DNA of 64,000 nt from Shimia sediminis (GCF_003990645.1 NZ_RYZK01000012.1:1-64000), one strand, 5' to 3'. Positions 48,494-57,990 are shown, counted from the stretch's first letter. The notes: a model not told the origin generated them from the sequence alone. A program made the numbers and translations.

Positions 48494-49552
48494 TTGGATC
48501 TGCTGGCCAAATCGTCACCCAACAGGATTGGTGATCGCCGTAAGCGGCTGATCCCTTTGGTATCGCTGATCGTAATTGTTGTACTTGTCGGCTTGGCCGC
48601 CAGCCAGGGGGCGATTGTGATGCAGCGCCGGGTCATTCTGGCGTTGATCTATTTGGTTGCTGTTGTTGGTCTATACATCTTTGTTGGCAATTCAGGTGTT
48701 CTCAGCTTTGCCAGTTCAGCGTTTATGGCCATCGGTGCCTATACGACGGCGATTGTGACGATGGCGCCAAACATGAAATCCACGTTTTTGCCCGATCTTC
48801 CGGCTTTTCTGGCGATACAGCACATGCCGCCGCTGGCAGGTATCATGCTGGGCGGGTTCATGGCTGCGCTGATTGCGGCAGTCATCGGTGCACCACTGAT
48901 GCGGTTGTCCGGCATCTCGGCAGGCATCGCGACCCTGTCTTTGATGGTGATTGTCTACATTGTTTTTGGCAATTGGGACTCGGTGACCGGTGGCCAGCGG
49001 TCACTGATGGGGCTTGTCGGTTATGTCAAGCTTCCGCAGGCGACGCTTTTTGCGATCGGGGCCATCGTAATCGCCTTTATCTATCAGGAAAGCCGTGGTG
49101 CTCTGATGCTGCGCGCGTCTCGGGAAGATCCCGTTGCTGCTGCTGCGAGCGGTATCCGGATCACCCGCCACCGCTGGATTGCCTTTGTCCTTTCCGCCTT
49201 TGTCACTGGCATCGCCGGGGCGCTGTTTGCTCACTTGCAGGGTACAGTTCGCATCGAGTCTTTCTACCTCTCACTCACCTTCCTTTTACTGGCAATGCTG
49301 ATTGTCGGAGGGTCCCAAAGTCTGGCGGGCGCTGTTATGGGCGCGCTGGCATTGTCCCTGCTAGGAGAGATCCTTCGGCAGTTGGAACGGGGAGTACCGA
49401 TCCTTCAGTTTGATCTCAAAATCCCAGGCGGCCTGGGCGATATCGTGATGGCCCTGTGCTTGCTTTTGATCCTGATGTTTCGGCCTCTGGGTCTCGCTGG
49501 TGGGCGTGAACTGACTTTTTCCCGAAACCGGACTTCAGGAGACAATGGATGA
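48494..49552 (+). CDS. HAAT permease, LivM-like, second system
   Basis: A 352-residue permease. The only start consistent with a complete first helix is TTG 48494, 2 bp after the previous stop. Signature VVGLYIFVGNSGVLSFASSAFMAIGAYTTAIV, cytoplasmic loop GALMLRASREDPVAAAASGIRITRHRWIAFVLSAFVTG. It overlaps the YciI gene by ATGA. Confidence 0.87.
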   Translation: MDLLAKSSPNRIGDRRKRLIPLVSLIVIVVLVGLAASQGAIVMQRRVILALIYLVAVVGLYIFVGNSGVLSFASSAFMAIGAYTTAIVTMAPNMKSTFLPDLPAFLAIQHMPPLAGIMLGGFMAALIAAVIGAPLMRLSGISAGIATLSLMVIVYIVFGNWDSVTGGQRSLMGLVGYVKLPQATLFAIGAIVIAFIYQESRGALMLRASREDPVAAAASGIRITRHRWIAFVLSAFVTGIAGALFAHLQGTVRIESFYLSLTFLLLAMLIVGGSQSLAGAVMGALALSLLGEILRQLERGVPILQFDLKIPGGLGDIVMALCLLLILMFRPLGLAGGRELTFSRNRTSGDNG

Positions 49553-49854
49553 GATATGTGGCTATTTTCCTGGATGATCTTGATCCCAAAAACGTGGAAG
49601 AAGAGATTACCAAAGCCCATTTTGACTATCTTAGCGCGCAAAAGCACCGCATCGCGGATGCCGGAGGGCTCAAGAATGATCCAAATGGGGCGTTTTGCGG
49701 CACATTATGGATGATCACTGCTGACTCGCTCGAGGAAGCTCAGGATCTGGCTGACCAGGATCCCTATTGCAAGGCCGGGCTGCGCCCTTGGTACAGGGTT
49801 CTGGTCTGGAATCAGGCCCCGGGCTTTTCACCGGGGAATCATGGCGCTCGTTAA
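49549..49854 (+). CDS. YciI-like protein
   Basis: A 101-residue ferredoxin-like-fold protein of the YCII family. RYVAIFLDDLDPKNVEEEITKAHFDYLSAQKHRIADAGGLKNDPNGAFCGTLWMITADSLEEAQDLADQDPYCKAGL has the usual His (AHFDYL) and Asp-Pro-Tyr (DQDPYCKAGL) positions thought to be catalytic in YciI relatives. Some relatives act as dehydrochlorinases or muconolactone-isomerase-like lyases. It is coupled to the transporter operon by overlap. Exact reaction unknown. Confidence 0.8.
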   Translation: MRYVAIFLDDLDPKNVEEEITKAHFDYLSAQKHRIADAGGLKNDPNGAFCGTLWMITADSLEEAQDLADQDPYCKAGLRPWYRVLVWNQAPGFSPGNHGAR

Positions 49855-49914
49855 CGGGCAGCTAGGACGCGAACGACATCGCCACCCACAAAAATACAGT
49901 TCAAGGAGAAAAAA

Positions 49915-50361
49915 ATGACCAATCCCGATGGTACGGAAATCAAAATCTTCAAGCCGGACACCACCCAAACAGCGGTTCAAGGCATTCCTCAGTTTTTCGG
50001 TGTTTCCGAAAACTCAGTTGGTGCGAAAAACCTGTCTCTCAACGTGACCGTTTTCGGCCCAAGCGGTCGTGCCAAAACGCATTATCACAAGGACTATGAG
50101 ACCGCGATCTACACCGTGTCGGGTAGAGCTGCCCTATTCTGGGGTGACAAACTGGAACATGAAGGTGTTCTGGAGCCCGGGTGCTTTTGCTTCATTCCCG
50201 GTGACGTCCCGCATGTGGCCTTTAACTTGTCCTCGTCAGAAAATGTCATGGCCATCACCGCCCGCAATGACGCACGCGAGCAAGAGAATGTGGTGCTGAC
50301 GCCGGAACTTGATACGCCTGAGTTGGATGCCCGCATCGCCGAATGGCAGGCCCGCGCCTAA
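49915..50361 (+). CDS. Small cupin-domain protein
   Basis: A 148-residue single cupin with AAGGAGAAAAAA before the ATG. Motif 1 is KTHYHKDYETAIYTVSGRAALFWGD (two His and Glu as metal ligands), motif 2 is EPGCFCFIPGDVPHVAFNLSS (third His). It is likely a metal enzyme or sensor such as a dioxygenase or isomerase. The neighbours (YciI and opine-dehydrogenase-like) suggest catabolism of the transporter's ligand. Confidence 0.8.
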   Translation: MTNPDGTEIKIFKPDTTQTAVQGIPQFFGVSENSVGAKNLSLNVTVFGPSGRAKTHYHKDYETAIYTVSGRAALFWGDKLEHEGVLEPGCFCFIPGDVPHVAFNLSSSENVMAITARNDAREQENVVLTPELDTPELDARIAEWQARA

Positions 50362-50389
50362 CACCGCTCGTAGACAGGAGATATCCGTC

Positions 50390-51463
50390 ATGAAGATAGC
50401 AGTTCTCGGGGGTGGCAACGGTTCTTATGCTGCTGTTGCTGATTTCACCGAAGCCGGTCACGATGTGCATTGGTGGCGGCGAGGTGGCTCCGGTCCGCCT
50501 GAAATCTCTCTTACGGACCATCAGGGATCACGCGCCGTCCCGACGCGAGTGACCAGCGATCTGGAGTCTGTGATCAAGCGAGCAGACCTGATCTTTGTGC
50601 CTGTGCCCGCTTTTGCGCAGTCCGAGATTGCTGACGTTCTGGCGCCCCATCTTGGCGACGGCCAAGTCGTGCTTTTGGCGCCTGGAAGCTTTGGCAGCCT
50701 GACCATGGCACAGGCGGTTCGGGCTGCTGGTAACAACACGGACTTTGTCTTTGCCGAAACGGCAACACTACCCTGGATCGCCCGAAAAACGGACGATGAT
50801 CGTCTGATCGTGACAACGCGCGCCAACCGGCTGCCCCTGGGGGCGTATCCGGCGTCTCAGACAGACCGGGCGCGTTCGGTCGTGGCCAGCGCCTTTCCCG
50901 ACGTTTCCTGGATACCTGTGGAGGACGCGCTGTCAGCGGCATTGCTGAACTGTGGGCCAATCCTGCATCCGCCTCTGGTTTTCATGAACGCCGGCGCCAT
51001 TGAGGCGCAGGACAGCTTTGAAATTCATGCAGAGGGAACCCAGCCCGCCATTCGTCTTGTGCAGGATGCCCTTGATGCAGAGAGGATCGCGGTCCGTACG
51101 GCACTGGGATATGACTCGCCGCACTTTCCATTGCGCGATTTTTACGAATCCGACCAATGGATGTACGGAAAACTGGGGCAGGATCTGCCAACGGATCAAC
51201 CTCCGCCGCATGAAAAGATAGATTTCCGGGGGCACCGCTACATCTCGGAAGACATCGCAATCGGACTGGCATTTATGGTGTCTCTGGGTAGTTGGCTTGG
51301 GGTGCCAACCCCCCTGGCCTCGGCTTTTCTGGAAATTGCGTCAGCGGCCACGGGACAGGAGTTGGCGAACGGGCCGCGCACAGCGACAACAACCGCGTTG
51401 GTGCAAATGTCCCCAGAAGAGTTGAGGCGCAATCTGCGTGATGCTTCGATGCCAATCGGCTGA
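50390..51463 (+). CDS. Octopine/nopaline dehydrogenase family oxidoreductase
   Basis: A 357-residue protein from ATG 50390, with ACAGGAG upstream. Rossmann motif MKIAVLGGGNGSYAAVADFTEAGHDVHWWRR; the octopine-dehydrogenase domain contains LLNCGPILHPPLVFMNAGAIEAQDSFEIHAEG (conserved His in the HPP motif). Opine dehydrogenases join or split an amino acid and a 2-oxoacid using NAD(P)H. With an importer and an M20 amidohydrolase, a role in degrading an opine or similar N-substituted amino acid is likely but not proven. Confidence 0.82.
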   Translation: MKIAVLGGGNGSYAAVADFTEAGHDVHWWRRGGSGPPEISLTDHQGSRAVPTRVTSDLESVIKRADLIFVPVPAFAQSEIADVLAPHLGDGQVVLLAPGSFGSLTMAQAVRAAGNNTDFVFAETATLPWIARKTDDDRLIVTTRANRLPLGAYPASQTDRARSVVASAFPDVSWIPVEDALSAALLNCGPILHPPLVFMNAGAIEAQDSFEIHAEGTQPAIRLVQDALDAERIAVRTALGYDSPHFPLRDFYESDQWMYGKLGQDLPTDQPPPHEKIDFRGHRYISEDIAIGLAFMVSLGSWLGVPTPLASAFLEIASAATGQELANGPRTATTTALVQMSPEELRRNLRDASMPIG

Positions 51464-51618
51464 AGGCGGAAAGCGACCCACCGGCATCTGCCGGGTTGGC
51501 AGTACCCACTAGACGCTTACTCGGGCGTGACCCTATAGATGTGGGGTGTTCGGCAGATCGCCATAAGGCATGATCACGGCGGTCCACATCACTTGGATCT
51601 CACACGCGAGGTGGCGTC

Positions 51619-52794
51619 ATGACAAAGCAAGCGGATCTTGCCGCAATTCTGAAAGAAGCGGCGGCCTGGCGGCAGGACTTTCATCGGCACCCCGAAACCG
51701 GGTACGACGTGACCCGTACCGCGCGACGTGTTGCAGAGTTGTTGCAGCAGTTTCAGTGCGATGAGGTTGTGGAGGGCGTTGGTCAAAGTGGTGTTGTCGG
51801 TGTCATCCGGGGCGCTGCACACGAAAGCGGCAAGGTCATTGGCCTGCGCGCGGACATGGATGCCTTGCCGATCCTTGAAGAGACCGGAGCGCCCTATGCT
51901 TCATCCATTGAGGGCAAGATGCACGCCTGTGGTCACGATGGTCATACCGCGATTTTGTTGGGCACGGCCAAATACCTTGCACAGACGCGCGCCTTCAATG
52001 GCTCGGTCGTGGTCATCTTTCAACCCGCAGAAGAGGATGCAGCGGGCGGCAAGGCAATGCTGGACGACGGTCTGATGGAGCGGTTCGGGATTGATGAAGT
52101 ATATGCGCTTCACAATTTGCCGGGTTTGCCACTTGGGCACATTGCAACGCGCAGCGGGCCGATCATGGGGACTTCTGACGAGTTTGTCATCACCGTGAGC
52201 GGGCGCGGAGGGCATCCGGCCAGTCCTCACAAAGCGCTGGACACCACCATGGTGGCCGCCCAGATGCTGCTGACGCTCAACACCATAGTTTCGCGAAACA
52301 TTGACCCCCACGCGCCCGCCGCATTGGGGGTTACGATGTTCTCAACCGACAGCAAGGCATCCAACATCATCGCCCAGACCGTAAGGATGGAAGGCACTAT
52401 TCGCACCCTTGACCGGACAACACGCCAACACATGAAAGATCGCACCGAAGAGATCGTGACGGGTGTTGCCCAAACTTTTGGGGCCGAGGCCAAAGTGATC
52501 TGGACAGCCGGGTATCCCATCGCGGAAAACGCAGAGCCGCAAACAAGTGCAGCGTTGGATGCAGCGCGACAAGTCGCTTTGGCGGTGGATGACAATGCCC
52601 TCCCGCTTCTACAGAGCGAAGATTTTTCTTATATGCTTGAGGCTAAACCAGGCGCATTGGTGTTTTTGGGAAATGGTGCCAGCGCAATGCTGCATGATCC
52701 GCGATATGACTTTGACGACAAAGCCATTGAAACCGGTGTGAACTGGTTCAGCAGTCTGGTCGAACTGCGCCTTCCCGCTTGGCCCGCCAACTGA
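51619..52794 (+). CDS. M20-family amidohydrolase (hippurate hydrolase/IAA-amino acid hydrolase type)
   Basis: A 391-residue metallo-hydrolase. Family marks are WRQDFHRHPETGYDVTRTA, GLRADMDALPI, MHACGHDGHTAILLG (metal Cys/His), FQPAEEDAAGGKAM (catalytic Glu pair), ALHNLPGLPLG and GRGGHPASPHKALDT. The cytosolic enzyme splits N-acyl amino acids such as hippurate, N-acetyl amino acids or indoleacetyl-amino acids. The 155-bp gap after the opine-dehydrogenase gene contains a small CCGGC-ATCT-GCCGG hairpin near 51482. It may be transcribed from its own promoter or by read-through. Confidence 0.88.
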   Translation: MTKQADLAAILKEAAAWRQDFHRHPETGYDVTRTARRVAELLQQFQCDEVVEGVGQSGVVGVIRGAAHESGKVIGLRADMDALPILEETGAPYASSIEGKMHACGHDGHTAILLGTAKYLAQTRAFNGSVVVIFQPAEEDAAGGKAMLDDGLMERFGIDEVYALHNLPGLPLGHIATRSGPIMGTSDEFVITVSGRGGHPASPHKALDTTMVAAQMLLTLNTIVSRNIDPHAPAALGVTMFSTDSKASNIIAQTVRMEGTIRTLDRTTRQHMKDRTEEIVTGVAQTFGAEAKVIWTAGYPIAENAEPQTSAALDAARQVALAVDDNALPLLQSEDFSYMLEAKPGALVFLGNGASAMLHDPRYDFDDKAIETGVNWFSSLVELRLPAWPAN

Positions 52795-52880
52795 AAAGCC
52801 CGCGTTTGCAGCCTGTGACCAAACGAAATTTACGGGGCGCATCACAAAGTCGGTCTTGGCATTTACGCCTGACAGAGTGC

Positions 52881-53846
52881 CTAGGTGCCCGGATCCGGGT
52901 ACATCATGTTGTCTCCAAACTCTGGCACAACAACCGCGAAGTTCTCGGGGCCCAGTTGCAGAAAGTAGTCGTAAACAATCGCAATAAAGTGGCTCACGTA
53001 GTCCGGCTTTAACGGGCCATACGGATTAGCCACGACCAAGGTCGGTTGCAAGAGCTGGTCCGAAATTGGCAGGCGGACAATGTTGTCGGTATCTGGGCTG
53101 GCCTCGGACGGGCAGATGTTCAACAACGATGCCCCCAGGCCACTTGCCACGGAGGATCGGATCGTTTCATAGGAATGCGTTCTGAGCGCGATGCTGGGCC
53201 GGCGCGCGGTCAGGTCAAACAAGGCCAAAAGGTATTCGCGGGTTTCCGGCAGGTCGAGGAGGATAAGAGGCTTTTCCGCCAGCTCGGCCATTGAAATTGT
53301 CTTTTCCCTCGCATGCTCGTCTTCAACGCTCAACAACGCGTGGGCGGGAAACTTGCAAATTGGTGTCACTTCTCCGGCAAACTCGTCACCGATATCGTAG
53401 GTCACAATGAGATCGACATCCCCCGAGGCCAACCATGCGCGAAGTTGGCGCTGGTCCCCTTCACGGAGAAGAATTTGACTGGGACCGTACATTTCCGAAT
53501 ACCGTTTGATGAGCGCTGGCAGGAGAAGCGCGCCAAAAGGCGAAAAGCACCCCAGCCGAAGGGTTTGAGGAGGCGCCTGGGAGAACTCATCGATGGTCTT
53601 TTCAAATTCGGCACCCGCCGCCAGGAACTTTTGCGCTGATTTCAGGAAGGTCTGGCCAGCGGGCGTGGTCACGACACCGTGGCCGCGTCTTTTGTGGAAC
53701 AAACGCGTTTTGGTTCCCTGTTCAGCGGCCTCGATTGCGGCCAGCAATGAAGATTGTGAGATGTTGAGGACCTTGCAGGCGGTCGTAATACTGCCCTGTC
53801 GTGCGATTTCACGAATGTAGGTAACTTGTTTATATGTAAGCCGCAA
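52881..53846 (-). CDS. LysR-family regulator
   Basis: A 321-residue LysR protein. HTH: LTYKQVTYIREIARQGSITTACKVLNISQSSLLAAIEAAEQGTKTRLFHKRRGHGVVTT. The CysB-like N-terminus (YKQVTYIREIARQGSI) differs from the two paralogues at 37416 and 43808. The effector domain begins TLRLGCFSPFGALLLPALIKRYSEMYG. It is divergent from the third HAAT operon with a 202-bp gap, which it probably controls. Confidence 0.87.
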   Translation of the reverse strand: MRLTYKQVTYIREIARQGSITTACKVLNISQSSLLAAIEAAEQGTKTRLFHKRRGHGVVTTPAGQTFLKSAQKFLAAGAEFEKTIDEFSQAPPQTLRLGCFSPFGALLLPALIKRYSEMYGPSQILLREGDQRQLRAWLASGDVDLIVTYDIGDEFAGEVTPICKFPAHALLSVEDEHAREKTISMAELAEKPLILLDLPETREYLLALFDLTARRPSIALRTHSYETIRSSVASGLGASLLNICPSEASPDTDNIVRLPISDQLLQPTLVVANPYGPLKPDYVSHFIAIVYDYFLQLGPENFAVVVPEFGDNMMYPDPGT

Positions 53847-54048
53847 ATTGCCCTCTCATACATTTTGTAAACGTATGCTCTTAAAGTTTGTATTTTATAC
53901 ACAAGCGGATGTGTGTTGTACAGGGAGGGGCTTAAGGAGTTTGCGTTACGCAGCTGACGGAGGAACCGGAGACATCCGGTGTGAAGCTGCCCCGTAACAC
54001 GACACTCCTTTTTTGACGCCAAAAGCGAGAATCCAAAGGGAGGATGAC
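53847..54048. promoter_or_regulatory. Divergent control region of the third HAAT operon
   Basis: CATAC (53857-53861) and GTATG (53873-53877) are inverted repeats with 11 bp between, the spacing of LysR sites. A second small palindrome, GTAT-TTT-ATAC, lies at 53890-53900. Both are 10-55 bp upstream of the LysR start and about 150-190 bp from the binding-protein gene. No gene is supported in this gap. Confidence 0.5.
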
Positions 54049-55239
54049 ATGAACACTCTGAGTAAATTCCTGATCGGCTGTGCCAGTGCGGTGGCGCTTG
54101 GTGCTCCTGCAGTGCAGGCCGAAGACAAAGAACTGACCATCAACATCGTCGCCAGCATGTCCGGCGCATTTGCCAATTTCGGACTGCAAGCGGAAAAGGG
54201 TGCAAGGCTTGCCATTGAAGAAGCCGGTGAAGCAGCCGGAATGACGCTGAACATGGTGGTGATCGACACGGAAAGCAACGCCGGTAAGGGTGCCCGGAAA
54301 GTCCAGGCGGATCTTAGTGAACACGGTCCCGGCATCTATGTTGGCACGACCTTGTCGTCTACTGCTTTGGCCGTTGGCCAGGCCGTGCATGACGCAGGGG
54401 GTGTCTACATCAATGGCGGTGGTGCAGACGAGCTGACGGGCGAGAAATGTAACGCGTCCATGTACCGCTGGAGTGCACCCACCTATGGTGCGGTCAACGC
54501 AAGCCTGCGTCCGGTTTTGGAAGCGCACCCAGACATCAAGCGGGTTTACACCATCACGCCGCAATACGTCTTTGGTGAGGCCATGCTTTCAAACGCCAAG
54601 ACTGTTCTGGAAGAGCAGGGCATCGAGCACGTCGGCAACAGCTATCATTCACTCAAGGACAAGGAATTCTCAGGTTTCATCGCTCAGGCACAGGCAGCAA
54701 ACCCGGATCTCTTGATCCTTCTGAATTTTGGCTCGCAGGCAGCGGCGTCGATGCAGCAGGCAGTCAACTTTGGCCTGAAGGATCGAATGAAAATCCTGAT
54801 GGTCTGGAGCAGCGGCCTCGACACAATGCAGTCGTTGGGATCCGACGTGTCGGATGGCGTCTACTTTGGGGCGCAGTACTGGCATGAGGAAGAGGCAGCC
54901 GGGAACCAGTCGCTGGTTGCGCTGACCCAGGCGAAACTCGGAGAAGCACCGAACTATCCTCTGGCGTCGTACTATCAGATGACGAAGATCATGATTGACG
55001 CGGTAAACGCAACCGGCGGTGCGGATCCCGATGCTCTCAAGGCGCATCTGGCAGGTTATTCCTATGACGGCATCACCGGGACCGAAACCGTGGCTGCTGA
55101 CAACAACCAGGTCGAGAAGAACTTTTACCTTCTTCTTGGAAAAGACGCTGCCAGCAAGGCCGATGAAAACGACTTTGCGGACGTGGTGTCCAAAGGGAAA
55201 TTCTTCCTGTCAGCGGCTGACGCTGGCTGCGTAAAGTAA
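54049..55239 (+). CDS. HAAT-type substrate-binding protein, third system
   Basis: A 396-residue binding protein from ATG 54049, with AAAGGGAGGA upstream. Signal peptide: about residues 1-24, ending PAVQA. Mature region: LTINIVASMSGAFANFGLQAEKGARLAIEEAGEAAGMTLNMVVIDTESNAGKGARKVQAD, then VYINGGGADELTGEKCNASMYRWSAPTYGAVN. One Cys pair (GEKCNAS and the terminal AGCVK) may be linked. The deacetylase at the operon end suggests an acetylated polyamine or related amide as ligand. Confidence 0.87.
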   Translation: MNTLSKFLIGCASAVALGAPAVQAEDKELTINIVASMSGAFANFGLQAEKGARLAIEEAGEAAGMTLNMVVIDTESNAGKGARKVQADLSEHGPGIYVGTTLSSTALAVGQAVHDAGGVYINGGGADELTGEKCNASMYRWSAPTYGAVNASLRPVLEAHPDIKRVYTITPQYVFGEAMLSNAKTVLEEQGIEHVGNSYHSLKDKEFSGFIAQAQAANPDLLILLNFGSQAAASMQQAVNFGLKDRMKILMVWSSGLDTMQSLGSDVSDGVYFGAQYWHEEEAAGNQSLVALTQAKLGEAPNYPLASYYQMTKIMIDAVNATGGADPDALKAHLAGYSYDGITGTETVAADNNQVEKNFYLLLGKDAASKADENDFADVVSKGKFFLSAADAGCVK

Positions 55240-55254
55240 GGGTTCTCCCTCCCC

Positions 55255-55306
55255 GAGAGAGCGTTCCCAAGTGGTCCTTCTGGTGGGCCCGGCGGAGTGC
55301 TCTCTC
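55255..55306 (+). repeat. Hairpin between binding-protein and permease genes, third system
   Basis: GAGAGAGC (55255-55262) and GCTCTCTC (55299-55306) form an 8-bp outer stem with further partial pairing inside (CCAAGTGG, CCTTCTGGTGGG), followed by AAAAT rather than T. With the 165-bp gap, it probably lowers permease expression relative to the binding protein, as at 40337. Confidence 0.5.
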
Positions 55307-55404
55307 AAAATATTGCCAAGACCCGAGCCGATTGCCCTCGGCAACAGCACACGGATAATCCACGGTCTTGAAATCTTGCAAACTCAGACTTTTGGGGGTC
55401 AGCT

Positions 55405-56262
55405 GTGAGCTTATATTTATTCCAGTTGCTCAATGGCGTCGGATTGGGAATGATCTATTTCCTAATGGGCGTTGGGCTAACCATCATCTTCGGGATGATG
55501 AACTTTGTAAACTTTGCCCACGGCGTGTTCTATGCTCTCGGCGCATTCATTTGCTATCAGGTCATCCAGGTCACCGGCTCTTACTGGATTGGCCTGATCC
55601 TGACGCCAATTCTGATTGGCGCTGTGGCCTACATTCTTGAAAAAATCCTGATCACCAAACTCTATCGCGTAGATCATGCGGTGCAGATCCTCATCACGAT
55701 TGGCTTAATGCTCATCATTCGTGAAGGGATCCTGATAATCTGGGGAACAGTGCCCAAACCGGTCGCAACACCGTCGATCCTGCAGGGTGTCATCTTTCTC
55801 GGAGACTTTGTGTATCCTAAGTACCGTCTGTTCATCATTGCCATTTCCGCCGGAATCGGCCTTGGCGTTTGGTACTTGCTGGAACGCACCCGGTTTGGGA
55901 TCACGATTCGCGCAGGCAGTGAGAATCCAAAGATGGTCTCTTTGTTGGGCGTTGATACCGACAGGCTGTTTGCACTCACCTTCGTCTTTGGGGTCGCCCT
56001 TGCGGGCATCGCAGGTGCCCTTCTGGCCCCCATCCGTGGTGCCGATGCGTTTTCCGGTGATGAGGCCCTTGGCATCGCCTTTGTGGTCGTTGTGATCGGC
56101 GGCATGGGCAGCTTTTCCGGCGCCCTTCTCGGAGGGCTAATCGTTGGCCTCGTCCAAAGTTTCACGGCAATCCTGTGGCCTGAGGGCACCAAGGTCATGA
56201 TCTACTCGGTTATGGCTCTCATCATCCTATTGCGCCCAAATGGCCTGTTCGGAAAGGCCTGA
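55405..56262 (+). CDS. HAAT permease, LivH-like, third system
   Basis: A 285-residue permease starting at GTG 55405 (GGGGGTC upstream). Signature GLGMIYFLMGVGLTIIFGMMNFVNFAHGVFYALGAFICY, cytoplasmic loop TRFGITIRAGSENPKMVSLLGVDTDRLFALTFVFGVA. The next gene follows after 3 bp. Confidence 0.9.
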   Translation: MSLYLFQLLNGVGLGMIYFLMGVGLTIIFGMMNFVNFAHGVFYALGAFICYQVIQVTGSYWIGLILTPILIGAVAYILEKILITKLYRVDHAVQILITIGLMLIIREGILIIWGTVPKPVATPSILQGVIFLGDFVYPKYRLFIIAISAGIGLGVWYLLERTRFGITIRAGSENPKMVSLLGVDTDRLFALTFVFGVALAGIAGALLAPIRGADAFSGDEALGIAFVVVVIGGMGSFSGALLGGLIVGLVQSFTAILWPEGTKVMIYSVMALIILLRPNGLFGKA

Positions 56263-56265
56263 ACA

Positions 56266-57243
56266 ATGCTTACCAAAACTCCACTTTTCGTTCACTTTCT
56301 GGCCGCGTTCGCGATCGCAGCCGTGCTGCCGATGCTGTTGCCATCTTATGTCCTGGCGACAGAGATCCTGTTGTTTGGCCTGGCGGTCATCGGTTGCAAC
56401 CTCCTTTTGGGCTACACAGGCCTTTTGTCGTTCGGGCAGGCCCTGTTTTTTGGATCGGGGTCATATTTTGCAGGGCTGATGTCCATACATCTCAACCTTG
56501 GGATTGTGCCTACACTACTGATCACGATGGCTCTTGGTGCACTGATTGCCATTCTGGTCGGGGTGTTCGCAATCCGGCGGGCTGGTATCTACTTCATCAT
56601 GCTGACGCTCGCCTTTGCGCAGCTTGGGTACTACATCGCCTTTCTCGCCGAACCGATCACCGGGGGCGAAGACGGGTTGCTTGATATCCAGCGGCCTGCG
56701 CTTTCGATCCCGTTTGTGGCCAAGTTCGAGTTTGACAGCGACTTCAGCTTTTATGCTCTGACCGGTGCTATATTCATCGTGGTGTTCGTGCTGATGCAGC
56801 GACTGGTAAAGTCGCCACTCGGCACCGTTCTGACCGCCATCAAGCAAAACGAAGCACGCGCCGAGGCCATCGGCTACAATGTGAAGCTCTACAAAATTGT
56901 GGTGTTTGCCTTTTCTGGCTCTGTCACCGCTCTTGCGGGTGCGCTTTATGCCTTCATGTTGAAGTTTGCACCGCTCTCGAACATTGATCTCGAAACAAGC
57001 TCACAGATTTTGTTCATGACCATTCTCGGGGGTTTGGGCTCAATCTATGGGTCTGTTCTGGGGTCGGCAGTGTTCCTGGTCGCATCAGATTTTTTCGCAG
57101 AGCTCTGGCCACGCTGGATGATCCTGCTTGGTCTTCTGCTGATCTTTGTCATGCTCTACATGCCGGGCGGCGTATCCAAGTCTCTTGAAGACCTCTTCGC
57201 TAAGATTTCCGCAGCAAAAGACCAGCGGGGTAAAAAACCATGA
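56266..57243 (+). CDS. HAAT permease, LivM-like, third system
   Basis: A 325-residue permease. Signature AVIGCNLLLGYTGLLSFGQALFFGSGSYFAGL, loop SPLGTVLTAIKQNEARAEAIGYNVKLYKIVVFAFSGSVTALAGALYAFMLKF. Ends in a basic tail (KISAAKDQRGKKP). It overlaps the ATPase gene by ATGA. Confidence 0.9.
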   Translation: MLTKTPLFVHFLAAFAIAAVLPMLLPSYVLATEILLFGLAVIGCNLLLGYTGLLSFGQALFFGSGSYFAGLMSIHLNLGIVPTLLITMALGALIAILVGVFAIRRAGIYFIMLTLAFAQLGYYIAFLAEPITGGEDGLLDIQRPALSIPFVAKFEFDSDFSFYALTGAIFIVVFVLMQRLVKSPLGTVLTAIKQNEARAEAIGYNVKLYKIVVFAFSGSVTALAGALYAFMLKFAPLSNIDLETSSQILFMTILGGLGSIYGSVLGSAVFLVASDFFAELWPRWMILLGLLLIFVMLYMPGGVSKSLEDLFAKISAAKDQRGKKP

Positions 57244-57989
57244 GCACCGTGCTTCAAACAAAATTGCTGACCAAGCGGTATGGAGACTTTGTCGCAAATA
57301 CGGACATCAACCTAAGCGTTGCCAAGGGTACGATCCATGGCGTTATCGGACCAAATGGCGCGGGTAAGACAACGTTCTTCAACTGTCTTGCGGGCACCGT
57401 CCCGACGACCTCTGGACAGGTTCTTCTGGAGGGGCGTGACATCACCACGCTGGCGCAGCACAAACGCCCGCTTGCCGGTCTGTCGCGGTCTTTCCAGGTG
57501 ACCTCGTTGTTCAGCGATTTGTCTGTTTTTGAGAACCTGAGGCTGGCGCATCAGGCGTTGTCGCCAGGCAAGGGATTTGTCTTTTGGCACGCGGCTCATG
57601 AAACGGGATCAACGGCAGAAGCAGTGGATATGGTGCTTGCACGCACGTCGCTTATCGGCGAACGCGATACGCTGGTTTCTGAACTGTCGCACGGCCAACA
57701 ACGCGTACTGGAGGTGGGTGTTGCGCTCATGTCAAAGCCGCGCGTGCTGCTTCTGGACGAGCCGACGTCAGGTATGGGCATTGATGACATCCCGCAGATG
57801 ATCACTCTTTTAAGCGACCTGAAAAAGGAATGCACAATTGTTCTTATCGAGCACAATGTCGGCCTGGTCACCGAAGTCTGTGATGCGGTCACCGTTCTGC
57901 AGGGCGGAAAAGTAATTTCCGAAGGAACCCCACACGAGGTTTCAAACGACGAGAAAGTCAAGATCGCGTATCTCGGGGAGGATCTGTAG
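57240..57989 (+). CDS. HAAT ATPase, LivG-like, third system
   Basis: A 249-residue ATPase. Walker A is GPNGAGKTT, the signature in ELSHGQQRVLEVGVAL, Walker B VLLLDEPTSGM, and the switch IEHNV. One base separates its stop from the next start. Confidence 0.9.
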   Translation: MSTVLQTKLLTKRYGDFVANTDINLSVAKGTIHGVIGPNGAGKTTFFNCLAGTVPTTSGQVLLEGRDITTLAQHKRPLAGLSRSFQVTSLFSDLSVFENLRLAHQALSPGKGFVFWHAAHETGSTAEAVDMVLARTSLIGERDTLVSELSHGQQRVLEVGVALMSKPRVLLLDEPTSGMGIDDIPQMITLLSDLKKECTIVLIEHNVGLVTEVCDAVTVLQGGKVISEGTPHEVSNDEKVKIAYLGEDL

Positions 57990-57990
57990 A

